Origin: Bacteroidales bacterium UBA1725
GTDB taxonomy: Bacteria > Bacteroidota > Bacteroidia > Bacteroidales > UBA932
Direction: 5' to 3'
NCBI GenBank assembly: GCA_002315815.1
Contig: DCIN01000034.1
Location: forward strand, 1 to 29,200
DNA: 29,200 bases
The notes beneath the pieces are model-generated. The model ran no database searches. It had not been told where the DNA came from and saw only the letters and a list, made by a program, of their open reading frames with translations. Shown here piece by piece: positions 6,869 to 15,397 of this stretch (positions are counted from its first letter, which is position 1; each line of letters opens with the position of its first letter). Position numbers and translations under genes: made by a program.

Positions 6869-7876
6869 ATGAAATACATACGCAGAATCAGCATCATATT
6901 GCTGGGATCAGTCTTCTTTTTGGCCGGAATTCTCAAGCTGATGGACCCTCTTGGATCCGGTCTCGTCGTGGAGGAATACTTCAAGTTCTTCCACCTCGGT
7001 TTTATGCGTCCGTTGTCGGGAGTCACCGCCGAAGGTATGGCTTTGTTGGAGACCATAACGGGAATCGCTCTCATCACCGGTGTCTGGAAGAAAATCGTGT
7101 CATATATCACTCTGGCCCTTGTCTCTTTTTTCACTCTGGTCACCCTGATACTTGTGGTTGCTAATCCGGAAATGGACTGCGGTTGTTTCGGAGAAGCCAT
7201 TCACCTGACTCATTTTCAAAGTTTCATTAAAAATATCATACTTTTGGGGCTTTGGGAAGTGGTTTTCATTACGGAAGATTTCGAGAAGCCCAGAAAAGCG
7301 AAATTTGTCAGCTTCTGGATAAGTACGGCATCCGTGCTCGCATTTGCGGTATATTTCTGCTACAATATTCCCGCCCGGGATTTCACCTCCCTGAAAGTCG
7401 GGGTTGAAATTCTTCCCGACAACAATGAGTCCGGCACTCTGAGTTTCTGCAACGCCGAAGGAGAGTACGTCGACTCCCTTGCCTGGGACGGACAGGTGAT
7501 GATTTTTTCTCTGTACGACCCTGAAAAACTTTCCCAAACCGACAGCGACAGGATAGAAAAATGCTTCAATGACTGCAGTTCCGCAGGTATCAAACCTTTG
7601 GCCCTTTTCAGCGGAACTCCGGACGAATACCCTGAATCATTTTATGCCGACAGAAGGACACTGATGGCCCTGAACCGCGCCAACGGAGGTGCCACTCTCA
7701 TCTGTGACGGGCAGATTGCCGGCAAATGGGCACCGGGAGACTTCCCGAACTGCGAGGAATTGCAGGAATTGTCAAAAATGGATGCAGCTGAGGTTCTGGT
7801 TTCGAGCACCAATTCGTCGCGGATAAAGCTTCAAGCCTTCCTGCTGTATGTTTTTGCTGTTATGCTGCTGCTATAA
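6869..7876 (+). CDS. BT_3928-type DoxX/MauE-like membrane protein
   Basis: This 335-residue protein begins with a four-helix DoxX/MauE-like membrane domain (about residues 7-150), including the family-typical AGILKLMDP and a CGCFGE motif after the third helix. A soluble C-terminal domain (about 175-310) follows, with one more hydrophobic segment at the very end (about 318-335). The architecture matches the Bacteroidales family named after BT_3928. MauE/DoxX relatives are linked to redox or thiol chemistry; the CxC motif would fit, but the function is unproven. It lies downstream of tmk. Its last 46 bp overlap the convergent uridylyltransferase gene, so the hydrophobic tail is encoded antisense to another protein's C-terminus. 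Confidence 0.85.
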   Translation: MKYIRRISIILLGSVFFLAGILKLMDPLGSGLVVEEYFKFFHLGFMRPLSGVTAEGMALLETITGIALITGVWKKIVSYITLALVSFFTLVTLILVVANPEMDCGCFGEAIHLTHFQSFIKNIILLGLWEVVFITEDFEKPRKAKFVSFWISTASVLAFAVYFCYNIPARDFTSLKVGVEILPDNNESGTLSFCNAEGEYVDSLAWDGQVMIFSLYDPEKLSQTDSDRIEKCFNDCSSAGIKPLALFSGTPDEYPESFYADRRTLMALNRANGGATLICDGQIAGKWAPGDFPNCEELQELSKMDAAEVLVSSTNSSRIKLQAFLLYVFAVMLLL

Positions 7877-8595
7877 AGCCTTCCAGCCTCTTCCAGCGTT
7901 TCCGGAGTACCTATATCTATCATTCTGAAGCCCTCGGGTGCCTTGACTCCGTATATCGGATGAGAGGCAGCTTGGGCCAGATAGAAATCAATAACGGAAA
8001 ATCTCTGCGGCCACCCGTTCATCAAAGACAGAACTTCTTCGGAGACGATGTGTATTCCACAGAAAGAAAGGCTTTTGAACATAGAGGGGTCGAGTCCGTG
8101 GTAGGGTGATTTGATTTCACCTGTCCTGATGTCAGTCCATCCGACCAGTCGCATTCCATCGTCGAAAAGAAGCCGGCGGGGCGAAGGGGCTTCTTCGACC
8201 AGAAGTGTTGCCAGCGAATCCGGCCTGTCCTGCGAAATGAAACTCCGGACATCCAGATTGGACAGAATATCCACGTTGTGTACAAGAAAACGTCCGCTCC
8301 CTCTCAAAAAAGGAGCCGCATTCCTGATGCCACCTCCTGTCTCCAGAGGTGCCGGACCGTCTTCTTCGGAAATATCCACGGAATATTCCTGCGGCAGACA
8401 GCTCACATATCCGCGAATCTGTTCCTTGAGGTGGCAGACGTTCACTACAAAGTTGGAGATTCCTGCGGAGAAGAGGCTGTCCATCACACGACGCAGCACA
8501 GGTACTCCGGCAACTTCCACCATCGCCTTTGGAACAGTGTCGGTCAGTGGTCTGAGCCTTGTACCCAAACCGGCGGCAAATATCATAGCCTTCAT
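7831..8595 (-). CDS. nucleotidyltransferase, MurU-like (MurNAc-1-phosphate uridylyltransferase candidate)
   Basis: This is a 254-residue NTP-transferase. The N-terminus MKAMIFAAGLGTRLRPLTDT followed by PKAMVEVAG is the nucleotide-binding signature. VHNVDILSN supplies the metal-binding aspartate. The compact length and its position directly after an AmgK-like kinase suggest the MurU role (UDP-MurNAc from MurNAc-1-phosphate) known from Pseudomonas cell-wall recycling. The substrate is an inference; glucose- or mannose-1-phosphate enzymes share these motifs. I chose the ATG at 8595, which overlaps the upstream stop as ATGA, a mark of translational coupling. An upstream start at 8688 would add residues without family similarity. 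Confidence 0.82.
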   Translation of the reverse strand: MKAMIFAAGLGTRLRPLTDTVPKAMVEVAGVPVLRRVMDSLFSAGISNFVVNVCHLKEQIRGYVSCLPQEYSVDISEEDGPAPLETGGGIRNAAPFLRGSGRFLVHNVDILSNLDVRSFISQDRPDSLATLLVEEAPSPRRLLFDDGMRLVGWTDIRTGEIKSPYHGLDPSMFKSLSFCGIHIVSEEVLSLMNGWPQRFSVIDFYLAQAASHPIYGVKAPEGFRMIDIGTPETLEEAGRLYSSSITAKTYSRKA

Positions 8596-9596
8596 AACGC
8601 AGGAGTCCATTCGAAGGCCAAGCTTCTCAAAAGCCCTGTCAGATAGGGATACCTTTCGAAAGGTTCCACCGTCAGTTCGGCAAGACATTTCTGCGCCGGC
8701 TTCAGACAGTCCAGAAATAGCTGTTTACGTTCGAATATACCACGGAAACCGTATGCGCCCATCTCCTGAAGGAGGCGAATCAGAGTGATGAGCCTGTAAC
8801 GGTCATAAAATTCATCTTCGCTCACATTCTCGTATTCACGCAACGCATCCAGATAACACAACTCCAGCGAACGTCTCATCTGCGCACTGAAGTGTGTGCC
8901 TGCATTCCAAAGGAAGGATGCAAGATCATACTGCACAGGCCCGCGGCGGCCTCCCTGGAAATCGATGAAGTAAGGCGAACCGTCCTTTATCATTATGTTT
9001 CGGGCCTGGAAGTCCCTGTACATAAATGTATTGCCTATTCCTTGCAAGGCATCCCCGCACAAGGTGTCGAAGTCATCCTGCAAACGAATCTCGTCAAACT
9101 CCAGCCCGGTGAACTTAAGAAAATCATACTTGAAGTAATTAAGGTCGAAATTCACCATCCTGGCATTGAATTCCTTGTCCGGAAAGCAAAGATTCCAGTC
9201 CATACCCAATCCTACTCGGTATTGGACTGAAGGCAGAGTGGCTATTACAGAACGGAGCCATTCCATCTCCCTTTCACCGTACACGCCAGTGGCCAAGGAA
9301 GGTTTGAGCAGTTCGAAAAGTTGGGCGTCACCGAGGTCCTCCTGGAGATATGCCATACCGTCCTGCGATACGGCGAAAATCTCGGGAGCGTGCAAACCTT
9401 CTTCGCGGAATCTGCGTCCTATTTCCAGAAATGCACGGTTCTCAGCAGGGTTCGTACCGATGCAAGCGACAGCGGTGCGGCCATCCCCTCCTGTGATGCG
9501 GTAATATTTCCTGGCACTTCCGGACTGGGGCAGAAGCTGTACTGACTCCGCTTCCGAACCGCTCCATCGGGCATATAGTTTCTTCAATCTTTCCAT
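8592..9596 (-). CDS. AmgK-like aminoglycoside phosphotransferase-fold sugar kinase
   Basis: This is a 334-residue kinase with the APH fold. The ATP-binding N-lobe has SARKYYRI at 27-34. The catalytic loop MYRDFQARNIM contains D195 and N200, and the metal-binding segment IDFQGGRRGPVQYDLASF contains D212. This form of the motifs, with DFQ and GPxxYDLASxL, is that of AmgK, the anomeric MurNAc/GlcNAc kinase, rather than of antibiotic-modifying enzymes. It feeds the MurU-like gene with which it overlaps by 4 bp. Together they would recycle peptidoglycan MurNAc to UDP-MurNAc, bypassing the fosfomycin-sensitive MurA step. That pathway assignment is inferred from context and homology. The start at 9596 lies 5 nt after a -7 box. 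Confidence 0.85.
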   Translation of the reverse strand: MERLKKLYARWSGSEAESVQLLPQSGSARKYYRITGGDGRTAVACIGTNPAENRAFLEIGRRFREEGLHAPEIFAVSQDGMAYLQEDLGDAQLFELLKPSLATGVYGEREMEWLRSVIATLPSVQYRVGLGMDWNLCFPDKEFNARMVNFDLNYFKYDFLKFTGLEFDEIRLQDDFDTLCGDALQGIGNTFMYRDFQARNIMIKDGSPYFIDFQGGRRGPVQYDLASFLWNAGTHFSAQMRRSLELCYLDALREYENVSEDEFYDRYRLITLIRLLQEMGAYGFRGIFERKQLFLDCLKPAQKCLAELTVEPFERYPYLTGLLRSLAFEWTPAL

Positions 9597-9601
9597 ATCG
9601 G

Positions 9602-9609
9602 CAAAATTA
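9602..9609 (-). promoter_or_regulatory. -7 box of the AmgK-like/MurU-like operon, predicted leaderless
   Basis: TAATTTTG on the minus strand ends 5 nt before the ATG at 9596, the same spacing as at the folP-like gene. It is opposed to the plus-strand box at 9622-9629. Confidence 0.55.
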
Positions 9610-9621
9610 CGAAGTTTTTGC

Positions 9622-9629
9622 TAACTTTG
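9622..9629 (+). promoter_or_regulatory. -7 box of the putative porin operon
   Basis: TAACTTTG matches TAnnTTTG and lies 13 nt before the ATG at 9643. The expected leader is only several nucleotides long. Confidence 0.5.
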
Positions 9630-9642
9630 TGAGTTTGAAACT

Positions 9643-12291
9643 ATGAATTCCGCATCCAGAATATTGTTTCCGGCAGCCGTCGTGGCCACAGTCTTCTTCG
9701 GAGCCTCCGGTCTCGGAAGAGACAGGGTGGAGGTTGTGAAGATACCATCCCCGTTCGCTTCGGCAGACACTGTGGTTTACCCCTCCGACGGATACAGGCA
9801 GAGGCGCACCGCCGAGCAGATTGCCGAATTCGCACTCACAGATCTTCTCTCTTTCTCCGCTCCTTCGGATTCAACTTATTTTGAGGAGGATACGCTGCAG
9901 TTCATATCCGCCAGGGACACCATCAGGGTTCCGGATTCGCTTCGCCTTACAGACCCTTTCCGCTTCAAATACTATATCGCCCTCGTAGATTCTTTCACGC
10001 ACGTTCTGGTCAGCGATTCGCTCAAAGTCTCGTTCAAGACAAAAATTGCGTCCGGTGACAGTCTGTCAGCCAGAGCGGATTCTCTGGACTGGCGAAGGCT
10101 CGATTCCGTATGGTGCGCCGACTCAGTCCTGGCTGCCAAGGCAAAGTTCGCCGCCTGGTACGCATCTCTTAGCAAGTCGGAAAGAAAGAAATACGATCTG
10201 GAGCGGAAAATGGAGGCAAAATTGGCCGCAGCCGACTCGCTCGATGAAATCAAGGAAAACAAGAAGGCTGAGAGAGACAGCATAATCGAGAACACTCCAC
10301 GCATCCTTCAGACCTTCGCCGTGGAAGATTCGATGCAGTATAAAAGAATAATCAGCTGGACTGTGGATCAGGATTTCCACAAGATGAAGGTGGAGATTCC
10401 CGACACCGGTTACAACTATCATTTCTATGACTATCCTTTCCTGCGCAAGGACGTGAACGCCACCTGGTTGGGTGTGGCCGGGTCGCCCGTTCAGAGCTAT
10501 GATTTCTTCAAGCGGACCAGCGAAAGCGATGTGGAATTCTACAAGGCTCTGGAGTCCTGGAGCTACGGTCCCGGAAGCCTTGAACAGGTAAACACCAAAA
10601 CCCCATTCACAGAACTTGCATACTATGGGACTATTCTGGGAGGCAGCGACAAGGAATCCGACAATCTGCACATATACACCACCCAGAACATCACCCCGGC
10701 CCTGAACGTGGGCCTGCAGTTCGACAGGTTCGGAGGAGGAGGAATGCTTGCCAACGAAGAGACCAAGAACAAAACTTTTTCCTTCAAAACCAATTACTTG
10801 GGTAAACGTTATCTGATGAATGCCGGCTATATCAGCAATACCGTGGAAAGGGAAGACAACGGAGGAGTTGTCAGCATCTCAGAAGTCAGCGACACAGTTC
10901 TGGATGCCCGTGAAATGGCCATCAATCTGAGAGTTGCGGAATCCAAGACGACACGGCACACAGTCTTTTTGAACCAGCAGCTCAGAATACCTTTCAATTT
11001 CATCAACGAGATAAGGGCAAGACGGGACAGCAGTTTCAGCTTCGACAAGGATGCAGTGGACAGAAACATCACCACAGCGTTCATAGGCCACAGCAGCGAA
11101 CTGTCCACATACGCGAGAATCTACGAAGACGCCATCACTTCCAGAGTCGATTCGTCCTTCTATCGCAACGTGTTCAACTACGGAGCTATATCTTCCGACT
11201 CAGTGAGGGTGCTCTGTCTGGACAACAAAGTGTTCATCAAGCTTCAGCCCTGGTCTGACCAAAGCATAGTATCCAAACTCAACATCGGCATCGGAGACCG
11301 CTACAGGTCATATTACGTTCAGACAGACGCAGATCCCAAGATAGGATCCAAGGTGAACGAAAATTCATTCTACGGCTATGCCGGAGCGGAAGGCAGCGTG
11401 AAGAAATACTTCGGCTGGAATGCCAAGGCCAGACTGACTTTCCTGGGAGCCGATGCCGGCGACTTTGCGATTGAGGGTAACGCAGCTTTCAATCTCTATC
11501 CTTTCAGAAAGGCAAAGACCAGCCCGATAGCGTTCAAAGCACATTTTGAGACTTCTCTCAAGAACCCAAGCTATTACGAGAAGCACGTCCGCTCGAACCA
11601 TTTCCTCTGGAATCACGATGAATTCACCAAAATATCCACCACCAAGCTGCAGGCAGAAGTGGATATTCCCTGGTGGAAGCTGAAGGCGGGCGCAGGCTAT
11701 GCACTGCTGGCCGGCAATCTCTACTACGGCAATGATGCCACGATTCGTCAGAATACTACGGCAATGAGCGTCTTCTCCGCATCCCTTATCAAGAACTTCA
11801 AAATCGGACCGTTACGTCTGGACAACAAACTGCTCTTTCAGAGTTCCTCAGACCAGTCCGCAGTTCCGGTTCCAGCCCTTGCTCTCAACCTCAGGTACTA
11901 TCTTGAGTTCGTTGTACAGAAAGATGCTGCCAAGAGATACAATGTGATGACTATGCAGCTGGGAGTGAACGGATTCTGGAACACCGCCTGGAATTCTCCT
12001 TCCTGGAACCCCAACCTCGGGGTCTTCTACAACCAGACTGATCGCAAATACAACAACGGACCATACTTCGATGTATTCTTGAACGTTCAGTGGCAGCGTT
12101 GCTGCATATTCATCAAATACCAGAATGCCACAGCAGGCCTGAGGTGGCCTGTCAGAAGTCAGGACTATTTCAGCGCAGACAGGCAGATAATCACCCAAAA
12201 CGGCCTCGGAGGCCTCAAAATAGGCATTTATTGGCCATTCTATATACAGCCCAGGTCCGGCACGGCAGGGACAGCAATGACAAGGGAATGA
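9643..12291 (+). CDS. putative porin (Porin_10-like outer-membrane beta-barrel)
   Basis: This large (882 residues) predicted outer-membrane protein has a short hydrophobic N-terminus (about 5-25) that could be a signal peptide. Residues about 75-225 are rich in Ser, Asp, Lys and Glu and partly helical (for example ERKMEAKLAAADSLDEIKEN). From about 250 it consists of alternating amphipathic strands typical of a barrel, including YYGTILGG and NITPALNVGLQFDR, ending in KIGIYWPFYIQPRSG. This resembles the Bacteroidota putative porin family. Substrate unknown. It overlaps the next gene by 4 bp (ATGA), so barrel and lytic transglycosylase are translationally coupled. Confidence 0.8.
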   Translation: MNSASRILFPAAVVATVFFGASGLGRDRVEVVKIPSPFASADTVVYPSDGYRQRRTAEQIAEFALTDLLSFSAPSDSTYFEEDTLQFISARDTIRVPDSLRLTDPFRFKYYIALVDSFTHVLVSDSLKVSFKTKIASGDSLSARADSLDWRRLDSVWCADSVLAAKAKFAAWYASLSKSERKKYDLERKMEAKLAAADSLDEIKENKKAERDSIIENTPRILQTFAVEDSMQYKRIISWTVDQDFHKMKVEIPDTGYNYHFYDYPFLRKDVNATWLGVAGSPVQSYDFFKRTSESDVEFYKALESWSYGPGSLEQVNTKTPFTELAYYGTILGGSDKESDNLHIYTTQNITPALNVGLQFDRFGGGGMLANEETKNKTFSFKTNYLGKRYLMNAGYISNTVEREDNGGVVSISEVSDTVLDAREMAINLRVAESKTTRHTVFLNQQLRIPFNFINEIRARRDSSFSFDKDAVDRNITTAFIGHSSELSTYARIYEDAITSRVDSSFYRNVFNYGAISSDSVRVLCLDNKVFIKLQPWSDQSIVSKLNIGIGDRYRSYYVQTDADPKIGSKVNENSFYGYAGAEGSVKKYFGWNAKARLTFLGADAGDFAIEGNAAFNLYPFRKAKTSPIAFKAHFETSLKNPSYYEKHVRSNHFLWNHDEFTKISTTKLQAEVDIPWWKLKAGAGYALLAGNLYYGNDATIRQNTTAMSVFSASLIKNFKIGPLRLDNKLLFQSSSDQSAVPVPALALNLRYYLEFVVQKDAAKRYNVMTMQLGVNGFWNTAWNSPSWNPNLGVFYNQTDRKYNNGPYFDVFLNVQWQRCCIFIKYQNATAGLRWPVRSQDYFSADRQIITQNGLGGLKIGIYWPFYIQPRSGTAGTAMTRE

Positions 12292-13337
12292 AAGAGAAAC
12301 GATTGTCCGTCCGCAACAGGGTGCTGATTGCCATTGGTCTGGCCGCGGCAGCATTATTCACGGTATTTCTGCTTCGGCTCCGCGATACAGAAGATGATTA
12401 CGGGAACCAGTTGCTGGGAGTGCTGGACACAGAAGAACTCTCGGACAGTACAGGAACTCTGAGGCTGGGATATTGCTACCATCTTCTGACCAAATTTGCA
12501 TCCGACAATCGGAAAGAGATACGCATCGTGCTGGCCGACAAGGCCGAGGACTACGAGGATTCACTCAATTCCGGAACAGCCTGTCTGATTGTAAGATCCT
12601 TTCCATTCCATCCAGACACGGACAGCGCAGTCGTATCCAGTCCTTTGGACAGTATTGCGGTGTGGGTCGCCGGAACAAGCCGGAAGAAGCTTATGGATGA
12701 TGTGAACAAGTGGATAGAAGAGTGGAACAATTCCAGTGACAGGGCTGCCGTGAGGGAAATTTTCCTCGAGAAATACTCACCTTTCAAATTCGGAGAGATT
12801 AAATGTCTGAGTCCTTATGACTCACTGCTCAGGATATATGCAGACAGCACCGGAAACGACTGGAGGCTGCTGGCATCAGTGATGTACAAGGAATCGCGCT
12901 TCCTTCTGGAAGCCAAATCCGGCAAAGGTGCCGTAGGGCTGATGCAGATGAAACCTTCAACTGCGGCGGAGTTCGGCATTACGGACCTGTCTGATCCTGA
13001 ACAGAGCATATATGCCGGAGCACATTACATACAGAGAATCAGCAGACACTACCGCAAGGGGGCGGCCGACAAAGACGAACTCATCAAATTCACTCTGGCC
13101 GCGTACAACGCCGGGATGAGCAGGATTGATGACTGTATCAGATACGCAGCTTTTCATAATGCTGACACCAGCCGCTGGGACAGCGTGGCCGCCGTTATTC
13201 CGAAAATGAGAGACTCCACCGCCCTTGCCTCCGGATTGCTGGAGCACGGAGCCTTCAACGGACAGGAGACATTGCAATATGTAGAAAAGACGACAGAACT
13301 GTACCGGCAGTTCAGCCGTATGTTTCCGGAGCGGTGA
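12288..13337 (+). CDS. MltF-like membrane-bound lytic transglycosylase with a reduced N-terminal domain
   Basis: This 349-residue enzyme cleaves peptidoglycan glycan strands. One membrane anchor (about 12-30) is followed by a short domain (about 40-145) resembling lobe I of a periplasmic solute-binding domain (LRLGYCYHLLTKFA; then PLDSIAVWVAGTSRKKLMDD). The C-terminal SLT domain (about 175-300) has catalytic E202 in YKESRF, GLMQMKPSTA at 217-226 and AAYNAG at 271-276. Typical MltF has a complete two-lobed binding domain; here the second lobe seems to be missing, leaving the protein about 100 residues short. I chose the ATG at 12288, which overlaps the porin stop; a longer frame opening at 12090 lies inside the porin gene. 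Confidence 0.88.
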   Translation: MKEKRLSVRNRVLIAIGLAAAALFTVFLLRLRDTEDDYGNQLLGVLDTEELSDSTGTLRLGYCYHLLTKFASDNRKEIRIVLADKAEDYEDSLNSGTACLIVRSFPFHPDTDSAVVSSPLDSIAVWVAGTSRKKLMDDVNKWIEEWNNSSDRAAVREIFLEKYSPFKFGEIKCLSPYDSLLRIYADSTGNDWRLLASVMYKESRFLLEAKSGKGAVGLMQMKPSTAAEFGITDLSDPEQSIYAGAHYIQRISRHYRKGAADKDELIKFTLAAYNAGMSRIDDCIRYAAFHNADTSRWDSVAAVIPKMRDSTALASGLLEHGAFNGQETLQYVEKTTELYRQFSRMFPER

Positions 13338-13384
13338 ATGAAGTATGGAATGTAACTATATCAAAAAGATAACCACACACAAAA

Positions 13385-15397
13385 ATGAAATCAGCATTTA
13401 TGTTATTGATTCCGGCCCTTCTTTTGGCTTCCTGCGGGCAGAATACCGAAAAAATCAAAGCCATAGATCTTGATGATCTGGATACCACAGTCACGGCGGC
13501 GGAGGACTTCTACCGCTTCGCCAACGGAGGATGGCAGGCCAGACATCCTTTAAGTGCCGAATATGCACGTTATGGATCATTCGAAGTGCTTGCTGAAGAT
13601 AATCAGCAGAAACTCAAAGATCTTTTTGCTGCAATGGCCGAACTGAAAGCGGAGAAAGGAAGCGTGGAGCAGAAAATCGCCGACCTATACAGACAAGGTC
13701 TGGACTCAGTCACCCTCAACAAGGAAGGGACCGCTCCTATTGCCAAATATATACGCGAAATCTATTCAGCCCGGGACAAAGCTGAACTTGTGAAGACCAT
13801 TGCAGCAATCCATTCCTGCGGAGGCAGCGGTTTCTTCGATTCAGGTGTGGAGTCCGATTTGGAGAACAGCGATTCACAGATCCTGTTTCTCTCCCAGGGA
13901 GGACTCGGTATAGGAGACCGGGACTACTACTGCAAGGAAGACCAGGAGGCGGTCAGGGAAAGCTACAAGGCTATGCTGCGCAAACTATTCTCACTCACAG
14001 GAATCCAGAATCCGGACTATGCCGCCGAAAATGCATATTCCTTAGAGGCCTCGCTTGCTGAAGCTTCCTGGACCAGAGTTCAGAACAGAGACATAGCCGC
14101 TATGCTGAATCCGATGAGCAGCAAACAGATATGCGCCGCATATCCGGGTTTCGATTTCGCATCTTACTTCACAGAACGCGGAATCGAGCCTCAAGACAGA
14201 ATCATAGTTTGCCAGCCTTCTTTCTTCGAGGCTTTCTCCAGAATCTACTCCGGAGCGCAACTGTCACAAATCAAGGACTATCTTGCAGGACTTCTCATCA
14301 GTGACGCCGCCAGTCTGCTCTCAGACGAGTGCTATGCAGCGAGCTTTGATTTCTACAGCCGCACCCTCAGTGGTGTCACTGAACAGAAACCGCGTTGGAA
14401 AAGAGCACTCGGAGTTCCCAATTCCATACTCTCCGAAGCGGTCGGCGAGATATACACCGCCAAGTATTTCCCCGAATCATCCAAGAAGAAGGTGCTGGAT
14501 ATCGTAGACAATCTACAGGAGGCTCTCGGGCAGCACATCGACGCACTTGAGTGGATGGGAGATGAAACAAAGGCTTATGCACGCGAAAAGCTTGCTTCAT
14601 TCACCGTAAAGATTGGTTATCCTGACCAGTGGAAGGACTACAGCACTCTCGTGATAGATCCCGAAAAGAGCTACTTCGACAATGTCCGTGAGGCACGTAT
14701 ATGGATGGTGAAAGACAATATGTCCAAACTCGGCAAGGCTACCGACCGCAGCGAGTGGGGAATGTCGCCACAGACAGTGAACGCATACTACAACCCTACC
14801 ACCAACGAAATCTGCTTCCCCGCAGCGATTCTGCAGCCACCTTTCTTCAATCCTGATGCCGATGATGCAGTGAATTACGGGGCGATAGGAGTGGTGATAG
14901 GCCACGAAATGACGCACGGCTTCGATGACCAGGGACGACTCTTCGACAAAAGCGGCAATATGACATCCTGGTGGACAGACGCCGATGACAAAGCTTTCCG
15001 TGAAAAGACCTCAGGACTAGTGGAGCAGTTCAATGCCATCGAGGTTCTGCCGGGACTCTTCGCCAATGGTCAGTTGAGCTTGGGAGAGAACATCGCAGAT
15101 CAGGGTGGACTCCGCATCGCATACACTGCACTCCAGAATAAACTGGCCGGTTCCGAACCCGATCCCATAGACGGATTCACAGCCGCACAACGCTTCTATC
15201 TCGGCTACGCCCACGTATGGGCCAACAACATCACCGATACTGAGAAGCAGCGCAGAACTCTTATGGACGAACATTCTCTGGCAGAAAACAGGGTGAATGC
15301 CAGTCTGAAGAACATCGACAGTTTCTTCGAAGCCTTCGGCATCAAAGAGGGAGATGCGATGTATCGTCCGGAAAATGAGAGAGTAATCATCTGGTAA
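13385..15397 (+). CDS. M13 family zinc metallopeptidase, lipoprotein (PepO/neprilysin-like)
   Basis: This is a 670-residue endopeptidase. An N-terminal lipoprotein signal has the lipobox LLASC with Cys17, so the enzyme should be lipid-anchored in the envelope. Residues about 35-440 form the mainly helical M13 N-terminal domain. The zinc site is GHEMTH (HExxH, 507-511) with the third ligand in ENIAD (569-573). The substrate-binding NAYYNPTTNEICFPA lies at 466-480. Length and order are standard for the family, which cuts small peptides. It starts 47 nt after the transglycosylase gene with no clear TAnnTTTG box, so it may be part of that operon. The following gene begins at the base after its stop. 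Confidence 0.95.
   Translation: MKSAFMLLIPALLLASCGQNTEKIKAIDLDDLDTTVTAAEDFYRFANGGWQARHPLSAEYARYGSFEVLAEDNQQKLKDLFAAMAELKAEKGSVEQKIADLYRQGLDSVTLNKEGTAPIAKYIREIYSARDKAELVKTIAAIHSCGGSGFFDSGVESDLENSDSQILFLSQGGLGIGDRDYYCKEDQEAVRESYKAMLRKLFSLTGIQNPDYAAENAYSLEASLAEASWTRVQNRDIAAMLNPMSSKQICAAYPGFDFASYFTERGIEPQDRIIVCQPSFFEAFSRIYSGAQLSQIKDYLAGLLISDAASLLSDECYAASFDFYSRTLSGVTEQKPRWKRALGVPNSILSEAVGEIYTAKYFPESSKKKVLDIVDNLQEALGQHIDALEWMGDETKAYAREKLASFTVKIGYPDQWKDYSTLVIDPEKSYFDNVREARIWMVKDNMSKLGKATDRSEWGMSPQTVNAYYNPTTNEICFPAAILQPPFFNPDADDAVNYGAIGVVIGHEMTHGFDDQGRLFDKSGNMTSWWTDADDKAFREKTSGLVEQFNAIEVLPGLFANGQLSLGENIADQGGLRIAYTALQNKLAGSEPDPIDGFTAAQRFYLGYAHVWANNITDTEKQRRTLMDEHSLAENRVNASLKNIDSFFEAFGIKEGDAMYRPENERVIIW

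Noticed and set aside
6136..7200. 354-residue open frame on the minus strand across tmk and the DoxX gene
   Set aside because: The plus strand encodes clear thymidylate kinase and BT_3928-type proteins here; the minus frame has no recognisable motif and is a composition shadow.
8111..8788. 225-residue plus-strand frame over the MurU-like and AmgK-like genes
   Set aside because: It is Ser/Arg/Pro-rich shadow sequence of two well-supported minus-strand genes coupled by ATGA.
8592..9596. Aminoglycoside resistance kinase
   Set aside because: The fold is shared, but the motif wording and the coupled nucleotidyltransferase fit an AmgK-type sugar kinase better; no resistance context is seen.
12090..12287. 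N-terminal extension of the transglycosylase into the porin gene
   Set aside because: The added residues resemble no signal or domain, and the ATG at 12288 is followed by a proper membrane anchor and coupled to the porin stop.
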